From positions 1,984,001 to 2,048,000 of the forward strand of contig CBDCMW010000002.1 of NCBI GenBank assembly GCA_965219165.1: a stretch of DNA of 64,000 bases, in the 5' to 3' direction. Position 1 is the stretch's first letter. Each line of letters opens with the position of its first letter. This stretch comes from Aldehydirespirator sp965219165 (lineage in GTDB: Bacteria; Actinomycetota; Acidimicrobiia; Acidimicrobiales; Aldehydirespiratoraceae). A program made the position numbers and the translations under genes. Shown here piece after piece: positions 47,401 to 59,400 of this stretch. The notes beneath the pieces are model-generated. The model was not told the DNA's origin. It did not search any database and saw nothing but the letters and a program-made list of their open reading frames with translations.

Positions 47401-50400
47401 ACACGGCACCGAGTACACGGTGCGGGTCACCGCGGTCTACGCGGCCGGCGACGGCCCGCCCGCCCAGGCGTCAGCCACCGCTTTCGTGGACTCCGCGCGC
47501 AGCGTGCCGACGAACTGGGTGCTGCTGCCGAGCGGGCTGAGCGCCGGCGACGAGTTCCGGCTGCTGTTCGTCACCTCCGGAAGGCGCAACGCCGCCTCGA
47601 CCGACATCGACGTCTACAACGGGTTCGTGCAGACGGCTGCGGCGTCGGGCCATGACGCCATCCGCCACCGCAGCGCCATATTCCGCGTGGTGGGCAGCAC
47701 CGCGGCCGTGGACGCCATAGACAACACCGGCACCCGCTGGGGCTCCGGAACGCCCGTCGGGAACGGTTTGCCGATCTGGTGGCTCAACGGACCCAACGCC
47801 GCCGACAACTACAGCGAATTCTACGACGGGATGTGGGACCACCACGATCCCGGCCGCGACCAGAACGGCAACGTCCGCAACTTCAGCTCCGGCTCCAAGG
47901 TGTTCACCGGCAGCACCGCCGCGGGCCGAGGGCATGTAAGCGGTGGATTTCAAAGGGTCTTGGGTTCATCGGCGTCGGATCTCCTCGTTGAGGTGGGGAA
48001 ACCTGGCGAATCCCGTCCCATATTCGGACAAGCGACTGTTCATCGTTCCAACAACGAGCGCTTCTACGGCCTGTCGGGCGTGTTCGTGGTCGGGCCGGAT
48101 CAGGCGAGCAGCGACGCCACCCTCAGCGCTCTGACGGTCGACAGCGGGTCCGTGCCGGACTTCGCTGCGACCACAACCGAATACGCGGTGTCCGTTGCGG
48201 CCTCGACCGTCCAGGTGACCGTGGCCGCCGTCGCAACCGACGACAGCGGCGCCCGCGTCCGTTACGAACCCGCCGACGCTGACGCCAGCATCGAAGGCCA
48301 CCAGGTGAACCTCGTCGGCGCCGGCGGCGTCACCACCGTGACGGTCACGGTGATCGCCGCCAACGACGCCTCGCAGGACTACACCCTCGCGATCGGGCCG
48401 CCGCATGTGACCGGCGTCGAGGTGGATCCCGAGCCTGCGGCCGGCAAGTACGGGACCGGCGACACGATCAGGATCACGGTGACGTTCAGCGACGACGTCG
48501 CGGTGACCGGCGGCACGCCGACGTTCCCGCTGGAGATCGGCTCGACCACCCGCCAGGCGGCGTACCAGCCCACCGAGAGCACCGCCACCACGCTGGTGTT
48601 CGCCTACACCGTCGTCGCGGCCGACTCCGACGAAGACGGCATCGCCAACGCGCAGAGCACGCTGAACCTGCCGGCGGGCGTCTCGATCAAGGATGCCGAC
48701 GACGACACGGTCAATGCGTACCTCGGACCCATTGACCTGAGCACCGATTTCGGGGTCAACAGCGCACCGGGCATCACCGACTTCGAGCTGAGCTCCACCC
48801 CGCAGGCAGCCAACGACACCTACGGGCTCGGCGAGGACATCACCTTCACCGTCACCTTCAGCGAGGCGGTGACCGTCAACGGCGATGTGGAACTCGGTTT
48901 CAGCCTGTCCGGCAGGGTCGGGGCGCGGCTAGTGAGCGGCAACAACACCCCCACGCTGGTGTTCGCCTACACGGTGCAGTCCGGCGACAGCGACAGCAAC
49001 GGCATCTTCACCCTCAACCAGACTGGCGACAATCAGGCCTTCGAGTTCGTAACCGGCCAGTCCATCGTCAGCGCCGTCACGGGTGTCGCCGCCGACCTGG
49101 ACGGCATGGAACGCGGGACCCGGAGCGGCCACAAGGTGGACGGCAACCGCACCGGCGCGGACGCCACCCTGTCGGCGCTGTCGCTGAGCGACGGCAGCAT
49201 CGGCATCGACCTCGACCAGACATTCACCGCGGGCGCTGCGGGCACAGCGGTCACCGACTTCACGGCCACGACGACTGCGTCCTCCACTGTGGTGACCGCC
49301 ACCCCCAGCCAGAGCGGCGGCTCGTCGGCGGTGGCCATCTCACCCGCCGACGCCGACACCAGCACCACCGATCACGACGTGGCGCTCGTATCGGGCGAGG
49401 ACACCCTCATCACCGTCACGGTCACCTCCACCAACGGCGACTCGACCCGCAGCTACACCATCACCGTCACCCGCGAGCCCGACACGACCGCCCCGTCGGA
49501 GTCCTCGGCGAAAGTGTCCACGGACGGCACCACCGTCGAGGTCACCTTCGACAAGAACCTCGACACCTCCAGGACACCACCGCCCGCGACGGCGTTCACA
49601 GTGACCGTCGACGGCACCGGGGTCACCCCGACCGGCGTCGCATTCCACAGCACCAATGCCAACACGATCATCCTGACCATGGGCACCGCCATCGCCGTGG
49701 GCGCCACCGTCAGCGTCGACTACGTCAAGCCGACCGACCCGGCCGAGGACACCCTCGCCGACGCATCGGGCAACGAGGTGGCAGGATTCTCGGGCCAGCA
49801 AGCGGCCGGCCGCACGACCGTCCCGACGGTGTCCCTCGCGCTCATCTCGGCCGATCGCACGACCATCGACATCGTCTTCGACGAGGACCTCGACACCGCC
49901 GCTGCGCCCGCGGCGTCAGCGTTCTTAGTGACCGTCGACAGCGGCACGGGGGTCGAGCCGTCCAGCGTCGCATTCCACAGCACCGATGCCGACACGATCA
50001 CCCTGACCATGGCCCCAGCCGTCGCCGTGGGCGACACGGTCAGCGTCACGTACTCCGTGCCGACCGAGAACGCCCTCGTCACCGTCGGCGGCGGCAAGGC
50101 GGGAGCGTTCGCCGTGGACGCCATCGTGGCCGTGACGGTTCAGTTCAGCACCCGTCTCTACACCGCGTTCGAGGGCGGCAGCGCCGCCGAGGTGACGTTG
50201 ACCCTCGACACCGACCCGCATCGCGACGTGAGCATCGAGCTCCTGTCCGTGCTGGGCGCCGTGGCCGAACGGGGCGACTTCAGTTTCAGTATCGGTACGG
50301 AACAAATTACAACACGAACCGTCACGTTGACCTTCGTCAGCGGCCAGACCACGGCCTCGTTCACCGTCACTGCCGTAGACGACGAGTTCTATGACGGCAA

Positions 50401-53400
50401 CGACAACAACGAGCAGATCGGACTTACGCTCCTCCCGAGCACGATGCCCCTCGGGGTGACCACCGGCAGCCCCGCCTCAACGGCGGTGGAGCTGGTGGAC
50501 AACGAGTTCCCCGCGGGCTCGAGCCTGTCCCCCGACGGGAGCGGCATCGGCGACGAGTTCCGGCTGCTGTTCGTGACTTCGGACACCACGATGGCCACCT
50601 CGACCGACATCGACTACTACAACAAGTTCGTGCAGGACGCCGTGGCAGAGGGCCATGCCGACATCGTGCCCTACAGCAGACAGTTCCGGGCGCTGGGCAG
50701 CACCGCAGCGGTCAGCGCACGGGTCAACACCGCCACCGACCACTGCACGGCCGACAATCCGGGCGTGCTCATCAGCTTGCTCGACGGCGGACTAGCGGCC
50801 CATGACTGCAACGACCTCTATGACAGCCGCTGGGTTAGGGTGAACCCGTGGCCAACCGAGTCGGGCGAAGCCAAGACCTTCCTTGACTTTGAGCAATTCC
50901 AGGCACAGGGCGAAGACGGCGTCCTGAGTGACCTGTACATCTGGACGGGCAGTCTCAACGATGGCAGCGTCGATCCCGATGCACCGCTGGGCACCCCGTC
51001 CAGCACGGACGGGCCCGGCCCGGCTGTGGCGAATCCTGTAGCTGCCATGCACGAAATCGCCTCGAATACCGTAGATGCAACGAATCTGTTGAGCCTGTAC
51101 GGCCTGTCGTACGTGTTGCGGCTGGGGGTGCCGGCCAACAGGCCGCATGTGACCGGCGTCGCGGTGGTGAACGGGCCCGTCGACGGCGCCTACGTGACGG
51201 ACGACACGATCACCGTGGAGGTGACGTTCAGCGAGGCCGTCGACGTGACCGGCGAGCCCACGCTGACGTTGTCGTTCGATGAGGGCGAACGCGACGCGGT
51301 CTACCAGCAGGGCACCGGCACCGCCACGCTGCAGTTCACCTATGACGTCACCGAAACCGACCGTGTGTCCGACATGCTCACCAGCACCCAGCGCCTGCTC
51401 GCCCTGCCGTCCGATGCCACCATCGCCCGCAAGGACCACAGCACCGTGGCGGCATACCTCGGACTGGTCTCGCTGGAAGCCCGCCTCACCGTCAACCTCA
51501 ACGTGCCAAGGGTGGAAGTCGTGGAGGTGGTAGACGACGGCAAAGCTATCGTCATCGTATTCGACCGGTTTCTCAGCGTCGAATATGAAACCGTAACTGA
51601 AGATGATGTCGATGATGTCACTGAAGATGATGTCATAGTGAACTTCATCCCCACATCGTCGCCGCCGCCGTTGTCGGCCTTCTCTGTGACCATTGGGGGC
51701 GGCCAGCCTGTCCGCCCGGTGACGGTGACTTTCCATTTGGTACAGAACTTTGAGGACGAAGTTGTTCTGGGAAGTCTCTCCTTGAGCTTCGAACAAGCGA
51801 TCCCCGGCGGCGTCGTGGTGGAGCTGGCCTACGACACTCCTGCGTCGGACGGCCTGCTCGGCGTCGACGGCGACGAGGTGGTTTCGTTCGATGTGGGCGT
51901 GATCAACCCGCTCGACGCCCCCGCAGAGGTGCGCGTGTCCGCAGGCAACGGGAGCATCGACGTGGACTGGGATCCTCTCGTTTCGGGGGTTTCGCCGTCG
52001 GGCGGTTACAAGGTGCTCTGGGCGATGCCGGATGACACCGATGAACACGATGATCCCTTTGCCATCGTGACCGCGGACATGACCGCGTACACCATTACCG
52101 GCCTGACCAATGGCGATACCTACGTGGTGCGAGTGCGGCCGCTCCATGTTGGTGAGTCGCCCTTCCCTATCACCGAGATCGCCGAGGACGGCCACTACGA
52201 AGCGCTGTCTGAGCAGGTGACAGTGGGTGGTGTGCCCGACGCCCCCACTGGCGTCACCGCCTCCACAGTCAGCACCGCGGGCAGCAGCGACATGGCGTGG
52301 ACCGTACCCGATGAGGGCGGCGCACCCATCACCGGCTACACGGTGCAGTGGCGCACCGACGCCCAGACCTGGGCCGAGGCCGGCAGCGCCGACGTGACGA
52401 GCGTGTTGCCGTCCACGTACGAGATCACCGGCCTCGACCCCAACAGTGAGTACTTCGTGCGGATCAGGGCGATCAACAGCATCGGCAACGGCGAATGGTC
52501 CCCCGACACCGCGCTCCGCGACCTGTTCGAGCTGTCGTGGGTGACGACGGATACGGTCGTGGTGGAAGGCGGCCCGGACGCGACGGTGACGCTGGCGCTC
52601 AATCCGGCGCCCACCGAGGATGTGACCGTGGGGATCTTGGCGCTCCCAATCCCGTCGAGCCTTGTCTATGAGGGCGTGCCGAGCACGGTCACCTTCGATT
52701 CCGATAGCACGCCCGACACGGATGGCCGGCTCACCGAGAGCTTCGTTGTCACTTTCGACGACGACGACATCAAGAATGATTTCGAAGTCGGCGATGTGCT
52801 GCTGCGCTTCGATGAACTGCCGTCGGACGTGGTCGTCAGGGGACGAACTGAAGCGTTGGTGCGCCTAGTGGATAACGAGGTCCTCGCGGGCGCCAGCGTG
52901 GTCCCCGACGGGACCGAGATCGGCGACGAGTTCCGCCTGCTGTTCGTGACCTCGTCAGCCCATGATGCCACATCGACCGACATCGCCGACTACAACAAGG
53001 CCGTTCAGCGCGTCGTATCGAACACCGGCCACAACGACATCGGTGGCACGCAAGAGTTGTTCCGCGCGCTGGGCAGTACCGAGTCGGTCAACGCACGGGA
53101 CAACACCGCCACCAACTACACGACCGACGACCCGGGCGTGGCGATCTGGTGGCTCAATGGCCCCAGAGCCGCCGAGAACTACGAGGACTTCTATGACGGC
53201 TCCTGGGAGAACCGCGACGAACGTCGCGACGAAGGCGGCGACGTGGTCACCGCCAACTCCTTTCCTGTGGCGACCGGCAGCACAAGCGATGGCAGCGGCG
53301 ACTCAAGTGGCTTCTTGGGCGCGGACTCCGTGCGGGTCGGGTCACTGGATCGCGGCGACGGAAACGAGATAAGTCTCGGGCTGAATACGTCGCCGGCCTC

Positions 53401-56400
53401 GTCAATCTTCAGGCTGTACGGCCTGTCGTTCGTGCTGCAGGCTGCGGTGCCGTCCGACAGGCCCTACGTGGTGAACGGTGGTGTCGTGGTGGTGAACCCG
53501 CCGAGCGACGGCAACTACGAGACCGCCGACACGATCACCGTGGAGGTGACCTTCAGCGAAGCGGTGACGGTCACCGGTAAGCCCACGTTCCCGCTGCTCA
53601 TCGGCTCGGTCACTCGCTTCATGGCCTACGCGTCGGGCTCCGACTCAGCGAAGCTGGTGTTCACCTATGACGTCGCCGAGCAGGACAGCGACCTCGACGG
53701 CATCTCGAGCGCCCGGCGCTTGCTCAGCGTGCCGAGCACCGATGCGATCACCGCCGTGCTCGATAATACCAAGCGTGTGTACGATGGGCCGCTCAATCTG
53801 AGTACCGGACTCACCGTCAACCTCGACACGGACCCCCCGTCGCCGGGCAGTGGTGCGCAGCTGGACAGCGTCGACCGCAAAATCATCGAGTTCCCTTTCG
53901 ATGAGAAACTCGACACCGACCGCGACCCGCCCGCGGTGTCGGTGTTCACAGTGACCGTCGACGGCACCGAGGCCGACCTGGTCAGCGTGGAGTTCAATGA
54001 TTCTGTAGACCTCTTGGACCACATAATCAAGCTGACCATGTCCACCGCCATCGCCGCCGGTGCCACGGTGACCGTCGGCTACGACAACCCGGACGACGCG
54101 ACCGCCCTCGCGGACGCCGCGGGCAACCAAGTGGAGACGTTCAGCGGCGCGATCGTCGCGAACATACCGGCTGCGCCCGTGGTGTCGCTGATCGCCGGCG
54201 ATGGCAAGATCACGGCGTCGTGGAATGAGCCGGCCGACGGCGGAGAGTCGATCGTCTCCTATGAGGTGCGGTACAAGGCCGCCGGCGACACGGACTACAC
54301 CCTGGTGAACCGCACCGACACGGCCGCGCTCACCGAGACGATCATCGGCCTGGACAACGGCACCGAGTACACGGTGCAGGTGCGGGCGGAGACCGACAGC
54401 GATGCCGGCCCGTGGAGCACCCCGGTGTTGGCCACCCCGGTGGCGTCGATGAACTCCGCCCCCGGCGGCCCGCACCTGTTCTGGGGCAACACCAAGGTGT
54501 TGGTGCGGTGGATTCCGCCCGCCGGCGCCGCCGACGACAGCGACCTCGAAGGCTGGCTTGTCCAATGGAAGGACCCCGCCGGGACCGCGCAGGAGCAGGA
54601 ATGGAGCACCGACCGCCAGAGCAGCGTCTCCAAGTTCCACGACGCCGACGCCGACGGCACCGACGACTGGCTCAGCTTCGAGCTGGAAATCTCCGCGCAC
54701 AACGACACCGAATACGACTTCCGGGTCGGCGCCCGCTTCGCCGGCGACGACGTCGAGTGGACCGATCTGGCGACCACGACGCCCAAGCTCGTGGAGGACG
54801 ACATCCCGTCGATCTTTACAAGCGACCTGAGGTTCGGTCGCCTCGATGAGGAGGAAACATTCGGCGCAGATCGCACGAAGATCGCCATCCGCTTCCGCGA
54901 CCACGCGATCCGCACCGTGACCGCGGAGGGGCTCGCCGACTACACCGTCCGGCGCACCTTCTACTTCGCCGACTACCCCGGCGAGCCGCAGTACCCGATC
55001 ACCGCCATCTTCTTCAATGTGGTGTCGAAGCACTCCGACCCGCCTCCGGGTCGGACGATTACCACGCTGCACGAGGGCGCCGGCCCTGACGACTGGGGCG
55101 GCTTCGACTACCCCCCGAGCTACATGGACATCCCTTCGTCCCTTTTCACTCTCTTCTGGGCGGCGACAGCAGCAGGTGGGCGGAGCGCCAACGGCCAGGT
55201 CCACCAGGGTTCCAATCCCGGCGAGCAGAATATTCACCCGACGTCGGTGCCCCAGGAGAAGGCGGTGCTGGGCGCTCCTGTCGTGGGTGACGGGGAGCTG
55301 ACGGTTGTCTGGCAGGACCTTCTGTGGGCCGGAACCGAGGCATACGACTACCAGCTCTGCGTTCAGTGGAAGTCCGGAATGGAGGAGTTCGATGACGGCC
55401 TCGACGATGAGGGCAATACGATCTCCTCCGGCCTCGGCGACCGCACGGTCATCCTGTCCAACCAGGAGCGGACCGACGCTCTGATCAACGGTTCCTACAC
55501 CGTCGCCGGCCTGGCCAACGGCACGAGCTACGACGTGCGGGTGGCGTACTGCGAGGCCGGCGAATCGTCTACCAAAATCGACCCGTCGACGATCTCCAAC
55601 GTGATGTCGGCCACGACCGAGTCCGGCCTCACGGTGCCTCATGACTGGAGCCTGCGGCCCGACGGCGTTCCCACCGGGGAGACGTTCCATCTGCTGTTCG
55701 TCACCTCGACCACGCGCGACGCCTTGTCAGGCGATATCGCCGACTACGACGCCCACGTGCAGGCGGCGCTGGCCGACGGGGGCCACACCGACATCCGCGA
55801 CTACAGCTCGCAGTTCAAGGCGCTGGCCGGAACCGCCGGCGGCGCGGCGCCCAAGAGCCACACCGGCACCGACCCCGTCGACGGCCCCGGCGTGGAGATC
55901 TGGTGGCTGAACGGCCCCAAGGCCGCCGACGACTACGACGATTTCTACGACTACGACCGCGCCAACGGCGCCAACTGCGGCTTCAACGCCGACTGCTACG
56001 ACGGTTGGGGCCACTCCAACCCGGCGCGTGTCGAAACGGGCGAGTCCAAGACCTTCTTGGATCCTGGCGTCACCGGTCAGAACTTAGAGGACGTGTTCGT
56101 CTGGACGGGCGTATGGTTCAACGGCGAGCGCGCAAGTGAATGGCACCTGGGAACCGCCAGAGAGATCGTAGCGGGCGTGGGTGCAGCTACTTTCGGTGTG
56201 CCCTACGAGAACGACCAAGTATGGCTGAGATCCGGCAATGGCACCTCGGCCACCCTGCAGAACTTCGAGCAAGGCGGCAGCAACATCTCGCTCGGGCTCT
56301 ACGGCCTGTCTGCGGCCCTCTATATCGAGCCGCCCGACAGCCCCTACGCGACCGTCGCCGAGATAATCGGGTTCCCCGAAGACGGCACCAGCTACTGGGC

Positions 56401-59400
56401 CCAAGAGACAATCGAGTTCGCGGTCACGTTCAGCGAAACGGTGGTGGTGGACACCACGTCGGGCACACCGCGGTTGACGCTGCGCATCGGCGACGCCGTG
56501 CGCTACGCCGACTACTCGTTCACCGACGACGTCCGCCCTGAGCTGTCATTCTTCTACCTCACCACGTCCGACGACCAGGACCTGGACGGCATAGCCATCG
56601 ACAAGTTCGCGCTGGAGCTCAACGGCGGCACCATCAGGCGCCCGGACACCACTGTCGACGCGGCGCTGACCCACACCGCGGTGGCGGCCGACGAACGCCA
56701 GAAGGTCCGCGTGCCGCCGGTCATCACCGGAGTGGCCTTCACCTCCGGGCCGCCCATGACCGACGATGACACCTACGGGCTGGGCGAGGTCATCGAGATC
56801 ACCGTCACCTTCAACGAAGACGTGGACGTAGTCGGAGATCCGCAGTTCGGATTCGACGCCGGCGGCGAGAAGCTGGCCGACTATGACGCGAGCAGCAGCA
56901 GCAGTAATGCGCTGGTCTTCGTCTACACGGTGTTGGCCGCCGACAGCGACACCGACGGCATCGAGATCGGCAACCACGCCTCAACCATTGCCACTCTCCG
57001 GCTGGACACAGACGACGCCATCACCGACGACGTATCGGGTGTCGACGCCAGCTTGGAACATCAACCGCTGGGGGTACTCGCAAACAGCAAGGTGGACGGC
57101 TCACGCGAGCCCGACACGACCGCCCCGTCGGTGAAGCGAGTGAGGGTGATCCTCGGTAGTACCCCGGGCATTTTTGACACCATCGAGATCGTCTTCAACG
57201 AGCACCTCGACCGCGGCTCGCACATCGACGAGCCCGTCGGTAGCGATTTCGAGGTGACCATAGACGGCATCGCGACTTACGACCCGAATTCCGTCGGGAT
57301 CACCTCCGCCACGACGTTGCGCCTCGGCTACGTTGGCACGCGGTTGGCCGCGGGCGAGACGATCAGAGTCAGCTACACCCAGAACGCCTTGCGCGCCCTC
57401 GCCGACCCGTCCGGCAACAAGGTGGCGGACTTCGCGGGGGTGCTGGCAGAAAACCTGCCTGCCAAGCCCGTGGTGACGCTGACCTTCGGCGCTGGTGAGA
57501 TCAGGGCGTCGTGGGAGGCGCCGGCCGACGGCGGCAGCGCCATCACCCGCTACGAGGTGCAGTGGAAAATCGCTGCACAAACCTGGACTGAAGCCGAAAC
57601 TGCTGGGCAGGAGAACATCATCGACAGCGCCAACTTTGGGGGGTTCGTCGCCCTGGTCACCGACGACGTCTACATGGCGCGGGTACGGGCGGTGAACGGC
57701 GTTGGCAACAGCGAGTGGAGCAGCGACACGACCGTCGGTGTGTCGTGGTCGGCAGCGTCGTATGCCGCGCTGGAGGGTCACTCGGGCACGACGGTGACGC
57801 TGAAGCTGAGCGCGGCGCCCACCGGCGACGTGACGGTGCCGATCTCTGTGGACTTGGTGGGCGGCGCGGAGGCCGGCGACTACTCGGGCGTGCCGGTCTC
57901 GGTTACCTTCGACTCGTCCAGCACCCTCGTCGACGGCCTGCCGACCGAGAGCTTCGTCGTGGTCGCCACCGACGACGGCGACCACGACGAGTACGTCCTC
58001 GATGAGGCCCTGACACTGAGCTTCGGGGAGTTGCCGTCGGGCGTGTCCCCCGGCACGCAGAGCACCACGACGGTGGCGCTGGTGGACAACGAGCTCCCGG
58101 CGGATTCGGAGCTGGTTCCCGACGGCATCGCCATCGGCGACAGGTTCCGGCTGCTGTTCGTCACCTCGGGCACGCGCAAAGCCGAGTCGGCCGACATCGA
58201 GGTGTACAACGCGTTCGTGCAGAGGCCGGTGGGGGATGGCCACGCCGACATCGCCGGCTACAGCGCCCAGTTCCAGGCGCTGGCCAGCACCGCCACCGTC
58301 GACGCCAGGGACAACACCGCCACCAACCCCAACAAGGACGGCACCGGCGTGCCCATCTGGTGGCTCAACGGCGACGGCGACAGCACCGCCGACAACTACC
58401 GCGACTTCTACGACGGCGAGTGGGACAACCATGACCCCGGCCGCGACGAGGACGGCGTTGAAGTCGACTTCGACAGTGGCGATCGCGTGTGGACCGGCAC
58501 CGACACGGACGGCACTGCGCGCAATCCCCTGGGCGGCGCGTCGCCGGGTCGCGGGAAGCCGTCCGATTCAGGGCAGACGCTGTTCTTTGGCACCTCTCAA
58601 GGGAACTTTGAGGACCCCCTGTACGGCCTGTCGTATGTGCTTCACGCCGCCGCGCCCGTCGACACGCCGTATGTGACGGGCGTCGCGACGGTGGATGCGC
58701 CGGATAGCGCGTACCGCAGCGGCGACACCATCACGTTGGATGTGACCTTCAGCGAGACGGTGACGGTCACCGGTGCGCCCACGTTCCCGCTGTCCATCGG
58801 CAGCGACACCCGCCAGGCGCAATACGACGCCAGCGAGAGCACCGCGACCGTGCTCAGGTTCACCTATGCGGTCACCGACAACGACTACGACGACGGGCGC
58901 ATCTCCAACGACGGGCTCGAGCTGGTGCTGCCCACCGGCACGTCGATCACCCGTCAGGGCAGCCCGTCCGTGGCGGCCTACCCCGGAAGCATCGTGTGGG
59001 ACCCGGGCCTCAAGGTGAACCCGCGCGCGAGGCTCACCAGCATCGAGATCACCTCCACGCCCGAGGCGGCGACGAACACTTACGGGCAGGGCGAGGACAT
59101 CGAGTTCACCCTCACCTTCGACATCCCGGTGACGGTGGTCAGCGACGCGACGCACGGCGACGTCACGTTCCGCTTCCAGATGGGGACCTTCACGGAGCAC
59201 GATCCGATGCGAGGCGGGCCACCCTGGCGGGCGGCGACGGCACCGCGCAACTGGTGTTCACCTACACCGTGCAAGACAGCGACATGGACAGCGACGGCAT
59301 CTCATCGGCAAGTCCCGACGACCCAATATTCCACGGGCCGTTCCCCTTCGAGGGCGACCAGTCCATCACGGGTCCTCTGGGCAGAGGCCAAGCTGACGCA

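Noticed and set aside
51591..51660. Lower-G+C acidic stretch in the giant gene (DDVDDVTEDDV) as a foreign insertion
   Set aside because: It sits in frame inside a SWM-type domain as a loop and carries no insertion borders; more likely local repeat expansion.
53645..55690. Long minus-strand open frames opposite the giant gene
   Set aside because: They mirror the plus-strand repeat domains, have Val/Gly/Arg-rich composition and show no family features; they are typical shadows in high-G+C DNA.
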